A stretch of DNA of 64,000 nt. Source: Permianibacter aggregans. GTDB lineage: Bacteria > Pseudomonadota > Gammaproteobacteria > Enterobacterales > Permianibacteraceae. Both the position numbers and the translations under genes were made by a program. Positions 44,015 to 54,468 of this stretch are shown here, piece by piece (the first letter of the stretch is position 1; the number at the start of each line of letters is the position of its first letter). A model generated the notes under the pieces. The model saw nothing but the letters and a program-made list of their open reading frames with translations. It was not told where the DNA came from and ran no database searches. The stretch spans positions 1,116,001 through 1,180,000 of the forward strand of contig NZ_CP037953.1 of the NCBI RefSeq assembly GCF_009756665.1, read 5' to 3'.

Positions 44015-44460
44015 ACATCACGTCAATTCGAAGCGTCAGCACCGGCAGCGATTTGGTCGCGCGCCTGACCACGCTGTATCAGGGCTTCACCGTCGAGCAA
44101 CTGGATCAGTTGGATAGCGTCTACCGGGACGATATCCGCTTTTACGATCCGTTCCATCAGATTGCCGGCCTCGCGGAGCTGAAAGCCTATTTCGCCCGCC
44201 TTTACTTGAACGTCGACCACTGCAGTTTCCGTTTCGAGACACCCCAGATGCTCAGCGACCGGGCATTTCTGGCCTGGACCATGCAACTCCAGCACCCGAA
44301 GCTGAACCGGCGCCGGATGTTCAGCGTAGAAGGTCTTAGCGAAGTCCGGTTCAGTGATCGGATTTACTACCATCGCGACTATTTCGACGGCGCCGATATG
44401 CTTTATGGCCGCTTGCCGCTGCTCGGCATGCTGATCGGCGCTATTCGAAAACGTCTGTAA
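44011..44460 (+). CDS. SnoaL/NTF2-like protein
   Basis: A 149-residue protein with the NTF2-like fold pattern of SnoaL-type proteins: LTTLYQGFTVEQLDQLDSVYRDDIRFYDPFHQIAGLAELKAYFARLY, then FLAWTMQLQH and FSVEGLSEVRFSD...YHRDYFDGADMLYGRLP. Members of exactly this type are common beside photolyase, SDR and CFA-synthase-like genes. Whether it is an enzyme or a binding protein is unknown. It overlaps the photolyase stop by 4 bp, and the SDR gene begins 20 bp downstream. Confidence 0.8.
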   Translation: MNITSIRSVSTGSDLVARLTTLYQGFTVEQLDQLDSVYRDDIRFYDPFHQIAGLAELKAYFARLYLNVDHCSFRFETPQMLSDRAFLAWTMQLQHPKLNRRRMFSVEGLSEVRFSDRIYYHRDYFDGADMLYGRLPLLGMLIGAIRKRL

Positions 44461-44480
44461 TCATCAACCGGAGAACGGGC

Positions 44481-45241
44481 ATGAAGTGGAAAGCGAATGC
44501 GTCGCGCACGATTTGGATTATCGGCGCCAGCTCCGGCATTGGTTTGGCCCTGTCCGAGCAACTATTGAAGCAGGGTCACAAAGTAGCGATGTCGGCGCGT
44601 CGCACCGGCAAGCTCGGTGAACTGGCAGGCGAATACCCGGACCAGGAGTGCGTAGCGCCCTGCGATGTCACCGACCGCGAATCCGTGCAGAAGGCCGTGC
44701 AGCGCGTGCAAAAATGTTTTGGTCACGTCGATACCTTGATATTCAATGCCGGCATCTGCGAATACATTGATGATGGCGACGTCAAAGCCAGCGTCGTGGA
44801 AAAAGTGATCAACACCAATTTTGTTGGGCTTGCCAATGTCATCGAAGCCGCAAAGCCGTTGTTGAAAGCTCACAGCGGTGTGCAGATTGCCGCCGTGTCG
44901 AGCTCGGCGGCGTTTCTACCATTGCCACGGGCCGAGGCTTATGGCGCTTCAAAAGCCGCCGTCAGTTACTTCATGCACACGTTGCGTTTGGCGATGCAGA
45001 AAAAAGGCATCAGCGTCAATGTCATCTGCCCCGGTTTTGTCAAAACGCCGCTGACCGATCAGAACGACTTCGATATGCCTTGTCTGATCAGCGCCGAAGA
45101 AGCCGCTGAACAAATCATCGCCGGCTTGCAACGCGACAAACGTGAAATTCATTTCCCGCACCGCTTTACCCGCTTCCTGAAACTGCTGTCGGCGCTTCCG
45201 CTCGGCCTGCAACAACGACTGACCGGCTCGCTGGTGAAAGC

Positions 45242-45245
<4 letters not shown>
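44481..45245 (+). CDS. Short-chain dehydrogenase/reductase
   Basis: A 254-residue Rossmann-fold oxidoreductase. NAD(P)-binding motif GASSGIG near residue 15, NNAG-equivalent FNAG, catalytic Ser in VSSSAAF and YGASK (Tyr/Lys). Residues after VICPGFVKTPLTD form the substrate loop. The C-terminal hydrophobic tail (FLKLLSALPLG) suggests a membrane or lipid substrate. GGAGAA precedes ATG; the FAD oxidoreductase gene overlaps its stop (ATGA). Substrate unknown; operon context suggests lipid modification. Confidence 0.88.
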
Positions 45246-46485
<1,240 letters not shown>

Positions 46486-46486
<1 letters not shown>

Positions 46487-47250
46487 TGGAAAGCGCCATT
46501 TACCGCGGCACGCTAAGCCATATTCGCGACTGCAAACCTAAGCACCGCTTTCGCTACCGGATGCGGCTGTTTTATCTCGATCTGGATCAACTCCCGACGC
46601 TACTCAGTCAATCGCATTGGTGGCGTGGCCGGCTGGCGCAATTCCGCCGCCATGATTACTTGCCCGATTATGAAGGCAGCTTGAAACAGGCGGTGTGCGC
46701 GTTGATTGCCGAGCGCACCGGCGCTCGCTTCGTTGGCCGAATTTTTCTGCTCAGCGCACCACGCGTGCTCGGTATCGGCTTCAATCCTTTGAGTCTTTTC
46801 TACTGCTTCGATGGTGATGGCCATCTGCAGTTTGTCATTGCCGAAGTGCGCAACACCCCCTGGTTGCAACGCCATGCCTACCTGCTTGACTTGCGCCATC
46901 GCGAGCAACCAGAGCCACATGACAAAGCCTTTCATGTGTCACCGTTTCTTGACATGACGCAGCGCTACCACTGGTACTTACCAGAGCCTGGCGATGCCTT
47001 GCAGGTCGGCATCCAGAATAAAACCGATCAAGGCACGGTGTTTCGCGCGGCACTGGTACTGGAAAAAGCCGCAACACTGAATGCCGCGACACTGGATCGT
47101 GAACTGTGGTCGCACTGGCCACAAGGTTTGAAGACATTGATCGGCATTTACTGGCAGGCCGTAAGACTGCTTATCAAGCGTGCACCGTTTTTCAGTCATC
47201 CCGGCGCCGCAACCGACGATGTGGCCCCTGCCCTGGAGAAGAAATCGTGA
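46486..47250 (+). CDS. DUF1365 family protein
   Basis: A 254-residue protein with the DUF1365 pattern: ESAIYRGTLSHIRDCKPKHRFRYRMRLFYLDLD near the start, GIGFNPLSLFYCFD, HAYLL, and KAFHVSPFLDMTQRYHW in the middle. Function unknown; it nearly always lies between the FAD oxidoreductase and the CFA-synthase-like gene, as here. Overlaps the preceding gene by 1 bp (TGATG) and the following gene by 4 bp (GTGA). Confidence 0.88.
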
Positions 47251-48509
47251 GTACCGAACTGGTTCGTCAAAACAAAAGCACCGCCCGTCAGTTCTCCGAT
47301 ACGCTAGTCGATCGCTGCCGTCAGGGCGTCGCCGAACAACTCGACCAACTGCGCGATGGTCAACTGGAATTACATGAGAATGGCAGCCGCTGGGTCTGCG
47401 GTGAAGTCGGGTCGCTGCATGCCGAGCTGACCATTGACGATGCCAGCGCCTGGGTCGATATCGCGCTTGGCGGCAGCATTGGTGCGGCAGAAAGCTACAT
47501 GGACGGTCATTGGCATTCGCGCGATTTAACCTCGTTAATACAGCTGTTTGCCCGCAATCTAGATGCCCTCGATCGCATTGAGTCCAAGCAGCGCTGGTGG
47601 AATCAGGCCACCCGCAAGCTCGCACACTGGTGGTATGACAACAGCCGTCAAGGTGCCAAGCGCAACATTGCCCGCCATTACGATCTTGGCAATGACATGT
47701 TCAAGCTCTGGCTTGATCCGCTCATGATGTATTCCAGCGCCATTTATCCGCACACTAACGCATCACTTGAGCAGGCGGCTGAATACAAGCTGCGCCGCAT
47801 CGCCGAGAAGCTGAAAATCAAAGCGACTGATCAGGTGCTGGAAATTGGCACCGGCTGGGGTGGCCTGAGTATTTTTCTGGCGAGAAACTATGGTTGCCAT
47901 GTCACCACAACCACCATTTCTCGCGAGCAGTACGACGAAGCAAAAGCGCGCATCGAAGCGCTGGGTTTGCAGGACAAAATTACCTTACTGCTGCAGGATT
48001 ATCGCGAACTGCAAGGGCAGTTTGACAAGCTGGTCAGCATCGAGATGATCGAAGCGGTTGGTTTGAAATACCTGCCGGAATATTTCCGCAAGTGCTCCAG
48101 CCTGCTGAAACCAGACGGCGCCTTCCTGTTGCAAAGTATCACCATCGCCGATCAGCGTTACGATTATGCCGCCAGCAATGTCGATTTCATTCAGAAATAC
48201 ATTTTTCCCGGCGGCGCTTTGCCGAGCAATAGCCGCATCGCTGAATGCCTGCGCGATGATACCGACATGATGCTGATGCATCATGAAGATATCGGCCAGC
48301 ACTATGCCCGCACGCTGCGCGATTGGCGTCAGCGTTTTCTGTCCAACAAAGAAGCCATTCTGGCTCAGGGTTATGACCAACGTTTCCTGCGCATGTGGGA
48401 ATATTATTTATGCTACTGCGAAGGCGGTTTTCTTGAGCGCACGATATCCTGCGCGCAACTGCTGATGCACAAACCACGCTGTCGGGATCTGGTCAGCGGC
48501 TTGCAATGA
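47247..48509 (+). CDS. Cyclopropane-fatty-acyl-phospholipid synthase family SAM methyltransferase
   Basis: A 420-residue methyltransferase. An N-terminal helical domain (about 1-110) precedes the SAM fold with LEIGTGWGGLSIFLARNYGCHVTTTTISREQY (motif I), SIEMIEAVGLKYLPEYF and LLQSITIADQRYDY, IFPGGALPS. It resembles CFA synthases, which add a methylene to unsaturated acyl chains, but homologues in this operon context may instead make methylated or furan fatty acids. GTG start overlaps the DUF1365 stop (GTGA) with GGAGAAG before it. Classic cfa-type genes are monocistronic; this one is embedded. Confidence 0.88.
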   Translation: MSTELVRQNKSTARQFSDTLVDRCRQGVAEQLDQLRDGQLELHENGSRWVCGEVGSLHAELTIDDASAWVDIALGGSIGAAESYMDGHWHSRDLTSLIQLFARNLDALDRIESKQRWWNQATRKLAHWWYDNSRQGAKRNIARHYDLGNDMFKLWLDPLMMYSSAIYPHTNASLEQAAEYKLRRIAEKLKIKATDQVLEIGTGWGGLSIFLARNYGCHVTTTTISREQYDEAKARIEALGLQDKITLLLQDYRELQGQFDKLVSIEMIEAVGLKYLPEYFRKCSSLLKPDGAFLLQSITIADQRYDYAASNVDFIQKYIFPGGALPSNSRIAECLRDDTDMMLMHHEDIGQHYARTLRDWRQRFLSNKEAILAQGYDQRFLRMWEYYLCYCEGGFLERTISCAQLLMHKPRCRDLVSGLQ

Positions 48510-49033
48510 AATGGGCACTGCTGTTGCTGGCACAGGCAGTATGGTTTGCTGCCGTGTTGCTAGGAGCTGCCTGGGCTTTGCCGTTGACACTGGCGCAGTT
48601 GGCGCTATTGCCTTTCGCACCGGCGCTGCGTTTTCCACCGCTGGTCTATGTAGTGATCATTATTACCGGCCTTGCCGTCGATTATTTTCTGCAGGCAATG
48701 CAATGGATTGCCTTTCGACCTGATCCGCTGTTTGCCGATCTGCCGTTACCGCTGCCGGTCTGGCTGATCGTGCTCTGGTGCAGTTTTGCGTTGACGGTCA
48801 AACCGTTAAGCGAATTGGTTTCATCATCGTTCCTGCGAGCACTGCTGTTTGCCGGAGGCGGTGCCGCTGCCTACTACGCTGGTGCCCGGCTCGGCGCTGC
48901 CGAGATCCTGAACTACTACGCCTATTTCTCCGTATTAACGTTTATATGGATGATCTTCCCGGGGTTATGGTTATGGTTCGCTTCACGGTTTTCGGCAAAT
49001 TCATCGGGCTCGGTGTCAGCGCCATCCTCTTGA
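48506..49033 (+). CDS. DUF2878 family membrane protein
   Basis: A 175-residue integral membrane protein with about six hydrophobic helices: QAVWFAAVLLGAAWALP, VVIIITGLAVDYFLQAMQW and later GAAAYYAGARLGA, consistent with DUF2878. The SD and ATG overlap the methyltransferase stop (ATGA). Function unknown; a conserved companion of this cluster. The chalcone-isomerase-like gene starts inside its 3' end. Confidence 0.72.
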   Translation: MKWALLLLAQAVWFAAVLLGAAWALPLTLAQLALLPFAPALRFPPLVYVVIIITGLAVDYFLQAMQWIAFRPDPLFADLPLPLPVWLIVLWCSFALTVKPLSELVSSSFLRALLFAGGGAAAYYAGARLGAAEILNYYAYFSVLTFIWMIFPGLWLWFASRFSANSSGSVSAPSS

Positions 49034-49542
49034 GCGCAGCCAGTTTTGCCAGCCCGTCGCTAAACAACACAGCGCAAGCTACGGCCACGCCGCTGCAACA
49101 ACTGCAAACACATGGCCGCTACCATCTGACCTGGTTTGGCTTGTCGATTTACGACATCACGCTATGGACCAGCGAACAACCATTCCGATTTGCTGTTGAT
49201 CAAAAGCCATCGCCATTTGCTTTGGAAATTCGCTACAAGATTGATGTCGATGCCGATGACTTGATCGAAGAAACTCGCGACCAATGGCAGGAACTGGCGC
49301 TGCTCAATGACGATGCAAAACGTTGGCTGCAACAACTGCCGCAGATATGGCCTGATATCAAAGAGGGCGATCGCCTGGTCATGTTTGTCGACGAGTCGTT
49401 GCAAACCCGTTTCTATCACAACGATAGATTCGTCGGGCAGATAGACGACGCCGCATTCGCCACTCGATTCTCCGCGATCTGGCTGGCTGAAGGCGCCGAA
49501 TATCCTGACATGCGCAAAGCCCTGCTGGCCTTGCGCTCCTGA
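48973..49542 (+). CDS. Chalcone-isomerase-like exported protein
   Basis: A 189-residue protein with a signal peptide (about 1-25, cleavage after ASFAS-like segment). The mature part has the chalcone-isomerase-like fold pattern: GLSIYDITLWTSEQPF, FALEIRYKIDVDADDLIEETRDQW, and GDRLVMFVDESLQTRFYHNDRFVGQIDDAAFATRFSAIWL. These bacterial proteins are not flavonoid enzymes; many bind fatty acids. ATG 48973 has GGGG at 8 nt; ATG 48967 or 48946 are alternatives, all inside the DUF2878 end (61-bp overlap). A 21-bp gap separates it from the next lipoprotein gene. Confidence 0.75.
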   Translation: MVRFTVFGKFIGLGVSAILLSAASFASPSLNNTAQATATPLQQLQTHGRYHLTWFGLSIYDITLWTSEQPFRFAVDQKPSPFALEIRYKIDVDADDLIEETRDQWQELALLNDDAKRWLQQLPQIWPDIKEGDRLVMFVDESLQTRFYHNDRFVGQIDDAAFATRFSAIWLAEGAEYPDMRKALLALRS

Positions 49543-49563
49543 GCTATGCACTAAGGAAGACTG

Positions 49564-50085
49564 ATGCGACACGTTTTATTGGCGGTTCTTGCCGTGCTGC
49601 TGCTCAGCAGCTGCGCGACGCCGATCAGCCATTACCAGAATGAAACGCCAACGCTGATACTGGAAGAATATTTTGATGGTGAACTGCAGGCCTGGGGCAC
49701 GATCGAGAACTTCAGTGGCGAAATCACCCGACGCTTCACGGTGCGCATCATCGGTAAACGCGACGGCGACACGCTGATTCTCGACGAATATTTTCAGTTT
49801 GATGACGGCGAAAAACAGTTTCGCCAATGGCGCATTGAGAAAACGGCTGCAGGGCAATATGTAGGGCGCGCCGACGATGTCATTGGCACAGCCAGCGGCG
49901 AATCGGCTGGTAACGCCTTGCATTGGCGCTATACCTTGCGGGTTCCGGTCGACGACACCACCTATGATCTGCATTTCGACGACTGGATGTTCCTGATCGA
50001 CAAGCAACACATGATTAACAAGGCAGAAATGCGCAAGTTCGGTATCACCGTTGGCGAAGTAACGTTGTTTTTCCGTAAACCATAG
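49564..50085 (+). CDS. DUF3833 family lipoprotein
   Basis: A 173-residue lipoprotein (lipobox LLSSC, Cys18) matching DUF3833: PTLILEEYFDGELQAWGTIENFSGEITRRFTVRI, LDEYFQFDDGEKQFRQWRI and DDWMFLIDKQHMINKAEMRKFGITVGEVTLFF. Function unknown; consistently found in this stress-type operon and likely an outer-membrane protein. Last gene of the operon; no strong terminator is obvious before the convergent M50 gene. Confidence 0.85.
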   Translation: MRHVLLAVLAVLLLSSCATPISHYQNETPTLILEEYFDGELQAWGTIENFSGEITRRFTVRIIGKRDGDTLILDEYFQFDDGEKQFRQWRIEKTAAGQYVGRADDVIGTASGESAGNALHWRYTLRVPVDDTTYDLHFDDWMFLIDKQHMINKAEMRKFGITVGEVTLFFRKP

Positions 50086-50110
50086 TAACGCGTAACTGCC
50101 GTACCGACGT

Positions 50111-50749
50111 TTACATGAACGTCAGGTAAGGCAGGATGCTTCCCGCCAGCGATGTCACAAACCGGAAAATCGGAAAGCCAAGAATACTGAGCGCAATCAA
50201 CACCAGAAAAATCATCGCGCCATACTGGGCATTGAACCGGTCATAGCGGTAACTCAAATTGCGTGGCAATAACCATGACATCACATAATGACCATCGAGT
50301 GGTCCAAGCGGAATCAGGTTGAAAATCATCAGCAACAAATTGATTTGCGCCAGCAAAATCAGCGCCACACCAAGGCCACTTTCCAAATCGAATGCCCCGG
50401 TTTCTGCCGCCCAAACATAAAGATTCACCGAGACAATCGCGATAAGAAGATTCATGAACGGACCCGCTGCGCCAATAAACGCGCCAGCCCAGGGTACGTT
50501 TGCTCGACTCGGATTGAACGGCACCGGTTTCGCCCAACCAAAACCCACCATCACGACCATCAGCAGGCCGAGCGGATCGATGTGCGAAATCGGATTCAGC
50601 GTCAACCTTCCAGCTTGCTCTGCGGTACGGTCGCCGAGCAATTTAGCCGAAAAAGCGTGACCAAATTCGTGCAGCGTCAGCGAGAAAATAATTGCGCCCA
50701 GCAGCAGCACAAACAAACCTACCTGACCATTGAACAACAAGGTAATCAT
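50111..50749 (-). CDS. Site-2 protease family (M50) intramembrane metallopeptidase
   Basis: A 212-residue membrane protein with about six helices. Zinc motif HEFGH at 27-31 and the second ligand motif GPLDGHYV (Asp-Gly), with NPISHIDPLG and KPVPFNPSRA between; it fits the small rhomboid-like M50B/S2P group (YwhC/SpoIVFB-like). Substrate unknown. ATG 50749 (MITLLFNGQ) is preferred over an upstream in-frame start that adds 16 polar residues. Read toward, and close to, the end of the DUF3833 gene. Confidence 0.85.
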   Translation of the reverse strand: MITLLFNGQVGLFVLLLGAIIFSLTLHEFGHAFSAKLLGDRTAEQAGRLTLNPISHIDPLGLLMVVMVGFGWAKPVPFNPSRANVPWAGAFIGAAGPFMNLLIAIVSVNLYVWAAETGAFDLESGLGVALILLAQINLLLMIFNLIPLGPLDGHYVMSWLLPRNLSYRYDRFNAQYGAMIFLVLIALSILGFPIFRFVTSLAGSILPYLTFM

Positions 50750-50829
50750 CGAAAAATTCCTGATCGTGAATGAGCGGCAAACGCCGCTCTTATGCAATGG
50801 GGCTCACTAGCGCTCATGACAAGCCACAC

Positions 50830-52323
50830 TCAGCGTTTATCCAGCACTTTTGCTGAAACGATGGTATCGCCTTGCTGCAGCGCCATCATGATGTCTTCGC
50901 CACGCATGACTTTGGCGAACACGGTGTAATGCCAATCGAGATGCGGATTGCGTTCGGTGTTGAAGAAAAACTGCGATCCGGCCGTGTCTTTGCCGGCCGT
51001 GGCCATACCGATATAGCCTCGCTCATGCGGCAAGCGGCTCAGCTCTTCACGAATCCGGTAACCGGGACCGCCATCGCCGCGACCGCTCGGGTCACCGCCT
51101 TGGGCGACAAAATTCGGAATCACTCGATGAAACACCGTGCCGTTGTAATAGCCCTTGCCAACCAGTTCGAGGAAATTGGCAGCGGTATAGGGCGCTTGCG
51201 GCAACAACTCGATATCGATATCCCCGCGATTGGTGCTCAGTCTTATCTGCGTGCCACTCGCTTTGCGAACGTCGTGATAATCAGCGGTGGCTTTTGCAGG
51301 CTCTTCGGTTTCATCACGAAACTCGATGGGCTGCAGTATCGGCATCAGCACCGCGCGATCCGCCGGCACCGCTTCAATATGCGCCTGCAATTCAGCACGC
51401 AGGCGCTCAACTTGTTCAGCACTCAATGATTGAAACGCCAGCGCCCGCACCGACCAGGATGGTTCGTCTTTCATGGCCTGGATAAACGTCGTCAGCGCTT
51501 TGTCGTCGAGCCGGGCAACCAGCGCCGCCGCTGCTTCAGCTCGTTCGGCATCGGAAGGCGGTGTATCGCGGTAAGCCTTACCGGCCAGGATATCGCGCAG
51601 GAAGGCATCACCAACGGCGTCGCTATTGGCACCGAGCACTTTCAACAACAGTTGCCGGGAACGCTCGACCGGTGCGTTTTTCAGCGTATCGATGAGGATA
51701 TGGCGGCGGAAGGCGCCAGACTCTTTGCGCACCCGAGCCAATGCCGCGGCGCTGTTGCTGGCCAGCGCCACGTTGTCGCTGCGCGCGGCTTGCATCAGAC
51801 GATTGACCAGGCCGCGATCAAGCTGCTGCAACTTGTCGCGATGATAGGCCCAGAGAAAAGCCGCGGCCTGGGCCAGCGTTTGCTGCTGTTCCGGCTCATG
51901 ATCCCAGGCATCGACCAATTGCGATTGCAGCCGCGGTGCGGCCAGGTTGGCCAGCGCCAGCCAGATCGCCGAGGCCACTTCAGCGTTCGATTCTTCGGCC
52001 AAGCGAGCATGCAGCGGCGCAATGGCATTGACGCTACCGGAAATGCCGAGCGCAAACGCTGCTTCCAGGCGAATCTCGGGACGTTCGTGCTGCAGCGATG
52101 GCAGCAGCAAATCCACCACCGGATCACCGCCGATACGACCAAGCAGACGCAGTGCCGTCGTACGCTGTTCGTTGTCGTCGCTTTGCACGGCCGCCTGCCA
52201 GAGTTCAGCATCGACCTCACGTCGATCCGCCATTTCATACAGCTGCGAGACAGTACTGGTTGTGGAACAGGACTGCAGTGCGGGTAAGGACAACAACAGC
52301 AGAAAAACACCACAAATTCGCAT
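50830..52323 (-). CDS. HEAT-repeat lipoprotein with C-terminal cyclophilin domain
   Basis: A 497-residue predicted lipoprotein (LPALQSC lipobox, Cys19). Residues about 40-340 form HEAT/armadillo-like helical repeats (RTTALRLLGRIGGDPVVDLLLPSL and similar); residues about 360-497 are a cyclophilin-type peptidyl-prolyl isomerase with VFHRVIPNFVAQGGDPSGRGDGG and GSQFFFNTERNPHLDWHYTVFAKV. The catalytic Arg and Trp positions appear retained. A periplasmic or outer-membrane folding factor is likely. ATG 52323 chosen for the signal; divergent from ettA with 77 bp between. Confidence 0.87.
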   Translation of the reverse strand: MRICGVFLLLLSLPALQSCSTTSTVSQLYEMADRREVDAELWQAAVQSDDNEQRTTALRLLGRIGGDPVVDLLLPSLQHERPEIRLEAAFALGISGSVNAIAPLHARLAEESNAEVASAIWLALANLAAPRLQSQLVDAWDHEPEQQQTLAQAAAFLWAYHRDKLQQLDRGLVNRLMQAARSDNVALASNSAAALARVRKESGAFRRHILIDTLKNAPVERSRQLLLKVLGANSDAVGDAFLRDILAGKAYRDTPPSDAERAEAAAALVARLDDKALTTFIQAMKDEPSWSVRALAFQSLSAEQVERLRAELQAHIEAVPADRAVLMPILQPIEFRDETEEPAKATADYHDVRKASGTQIRLSTNRGDIDIELLPQAPYTAANFLELVGKGYYNGTVFHRVIPNFVAQGGDPSGRGDGGPGYRIREELSRLPHERGYIGMATAGKDTAGSQFFFNTERNPHLDWHYTVFAKVMRGEDIMMALQQGDTIVSAKVLDKR

Positions 52324-52400
52324 CAGAATTCCTCTTCGACTGACGAAGCCGGGGTCGCATCGGCTACAATGCGCCGGTTTTTTAGCTTTAGGACTTTGCC

Positions 52401-54068
52401 GTGGCCCAATATATCTGCAGCATGTACAAAGTGTCCAAGGTCGTGCCACCGAAGCGCACGATCATCAAGGACATTTCCCTTTCCTTCTTCCCTGGCGCGA
52501 AAATCGGCGTACTCGGCTTGAACGGCGCCGGCAAATCGACGCTGTTGCGCATCATGGCTGGTGTCGACAAGGAATTTGAAGGCGATTTCAATATGCTGGC
52601 CGGCACCAAAGTCGGTTACCTGGCGCAGGAGCCGCAGCTCAATACCGAGAAAAACGTGCGCGGCAATATCGAAGAAGCTGTTGCCGAAATCTACGAAGCG
52701 AAAGCCAAACTCGATGCCGTTTACGCCGCCTATGCCGAACCGGATGCCGATTTTGACAAGCTGGCCAAGCAGCAGGGCGAACTGGAAGCCTACCTCGCTT
52801 CCGTCAATGGTGACGATGTTGACCGGCAACTGGAAGTCGCCGCCGATGCGCTGCGCCTGCCGCCTTGGGACGCCGACGTCAATACCTTGTCCGGCGGTGA
52901 AAAGCGCCGCGTCGCGCTGTGCAAACTGCTGCTGAGCAAACCAGACATGCTGCTGCTCGACGAACCGACCAACCATTTGGATGCCGAATCGGTCGCCTGG
53001 CTTGAGCGCTTCCTGCACGATTTCCCGGGCACCGTCATTGCGGTCACCCACGATCGCTATTTCCTCGACAACGTCGCTGGCTGGATTCTGGAACTGGACC
53101 GTGGCTACGGCATTCCTTGGGAAGGCAATTATTCTTCCTGGCTGGATCAGAAGAGCGCTCGTTTGGAGCAAGAGCAGCGCGCTGAAGCCGCACACATGCG
53201 GGCGATGAAAGAAGAGCTGGAATGGGTGCGCAAAAACCCGAAAGCGCGTCAGGCGAAAAACAAAGCCCGTGTTCAGCGCTTTGAGGAACTCTCATCAGTG
53301 GAATTCCAGAAACGCAACGAAACCCAAGAGCTCTACGTGCCACCGGGTCCACGCTTAGGCAACATGGTCGTGGAAGCCAAGGGCGTCAAGAAAGCCTTCG
53401 GCGATCGCTTGCTGTACGACAATCTGAATTTCAACCTGCCGCCGGGTGGCATTGTTGGCATCATCGGTCCGAACGGCGCGGGTAAGTCGACGCTGTTCAA
53501 GATGATCACCGGCGAACAAAAACCGGATGGCGGCGAGCTGCGCATCGGCGACACGGTAAAGCTTGCTTATGTCGATCAATCGCGCGACAGTCTGAATCCG
53601 AACAACACGGTGTGGCAGGAAGTTTCCGATGGTTTGGACATCATCACCATTGGCACCTACCAAATCCCTTCGCGCGCCTATATCGGCCGCTTCAACTTCA
53701 AAGGCAGCGATCAGCAAAAATTCGTCAAGGATTTATCTGGCGGTGAGCGCAACCGTCTGCATTTGGCCAAGCTGCTGAAAAGCGGTGGCAACGTGCTGCT
53801 GCTCGACGAACCGACCAACGATCTCGACGTCGAAACGCTGCGCGCCTTGGAAGAAGCACTGCTGTCGTTCGCCGGTTGCGCTGTGGTCATTTCCCACGAT
53901 CGCTGGTTCCTGGATCGCACCGCCACCCATATCCTGGCGTTCGAAGGTGACTCGCAAGTGGTCTGGTTCGAAGGCAACTATGCGGATTACGAAGCCGACC
54001 GCAAACGTCGCTTGGGTGTAGAAGCTGATCAGCCGCACCGCCTGAAATACAAGAAGCTGGCGAGCTAA
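52401..54068 (+). CDS. ettA: Energy-dependent translational throttle protein EttA (ABC-F)
   Basis: A 555-residue ABC-F ATPase with two nucleotide-binding domains. Walker A GLNGAGKST and GPNGAGKST, signatures LSGGEKRR and LSGGERNR, Walker B LLLDEPTNHLD and LLLDEPTNDLD, and the inter-domain P-site tRNA-interaction linker near residues 245-300. It binds the ribosomal E site and gates the first peptide bond by ATP/ADP state. The start is GTG 52401 (MAQYICSMYKVSKVVPPKRTI matches EttA). Monocistronic with a strong terminator. Confidence 0.95.
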   Translation: MAQYICSMYKVSKVVPPKRTIIKDISLSFFPGAKIGVLGLNGAGKSTLLRIMAGVDKEFEGDFNMLAGTKVGYLAQEPQLNTEKNVRGNIEEAVAEIYEAKAKLDAVYAAYAEPDADFDKLAKQQGELEAYLASVNGDDVDRQLEVAADALRLPPWDADVNTLSGGEKRRVALCKLLLSKPDMLLLDEPTNHLDAESVAWLERFLHDFPGTVIAVTHDRYFLDNVAGWILELDRGYGIPWEGNYSSWLDQKSARLEQEQRAEAAHMRAMKEELEWVRKNPKARQAKNKARVQRFEELSSVEFQKRNETQELYVPPGPRLGNMVVEAKGVKKAFGDRLLYDNLNFNLPPGGIVGIIGPNGAGKSTLFKMITGEQKPDGGELRIGDTVKLAYVDQSRDSLNPNNTVWQEVSDGLDIITIGTYQIPSRAYIGRFNFKGSDQQKFVKDLSGGERNRLHLAKLLKSGGNVLLLDEPTNDLDVETLRALEEALLSFAGCAVVISHDRWFLDRTATHILAFEGDSQVVWFEGNYADYEADRKRRLGVEADQPHRLKYKKLAS

Positions 54069-54076
54069 ATGTTCGC

Positions 54077-54112
54077 AACAAAAAGGGCTGCCGATGCAGC
54101 CCTTTTTGTTGC
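54077..54112 (+). terminator. Terminator after ettA
   Basis: 15-bp stem AACAAAAAGGGCTGC paired with GCAGCCCTTTTTGTT around a CGAT loop, 9 bp past the ettA stop. Confidence 0.93.
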
Positions 54113-54120
54113 TCAGCAAT

Positions 54121-54393
54121 TTAATTCGATTGAGCTTTTTTATTGCTCTGCATAACAATCAAATCCACCGGCACCAACACCGTGTCGGCAACCAGGGTCA
54201 TCGGCCAATCCATCAATACCCGAACAATGACCTCGCCGGGAATGATCGGATCTTGTCAACTGCGCGCCACTTGCTGATTGGCTTTCTTTACGCCGATGCA
54301 GGGATACCGCTGCTGAGGTTGTTCAGTACGGGAACTAACCGTTGAGCAGGCGCTGAGTGTAACCAGGGCTGCCATGACAAACACTGGACGCAT
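54121..54393 (-). pseudogene. YceK/YidQ-like (DUF1375) small lipoprotein, broken by an in-frame stop
   Basis: An ATG at 54393 starts a lipoprotein signal (MRPVFVMAALVTLSAC) and 45 codons, then an in-frame TGA at 54256-54258. In the same frame the reading continues for 44 codons to TAA, giving DPIIPGEVIVRVLMDWPMTLVADTVLVPVDLI, which resembles the conserved C-terminus of DUF1375 lipoproteins (DLPLSLVADTLLLPYDL type). The upstream part has their CIG segment. So one nonsense change appears to have split a roughly 90-residue gene. A sequencing error is the alternative. The two halves share frame, so no frameshift is needed. Confidence 0.7.
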
Positions 54394-54442
54394 CGTGATT
54401 TCCTTGTCGGGATGATCCGGTAGAAAATATTCCAATCGAAAC

Positions 54443-54468
54443 AAAAAAGGGAGGCTTTCGCCTCCCTT
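54443..54468 (-). terminator. Terminator on the htpX side, displaced by the MITE-like element
   Basis: Stem GGGAGGC/GCCTCCC with TTTC loop; on the minus strand it ends in TTTTTT. It faces the htpX transcript but lies about 160 bp beyond its stop, with a 148-bp inverted-repeat element in between. Confidence 0.8.

Noticed and set aside
54256-54258. Selenocysteine read-through of the in-frame TGA
   Set aside because: No SECIS-like hairpin was seen directly after the codon and DUF1375 proteins are not selenoproteins; gene decay or sequence error is simpler.
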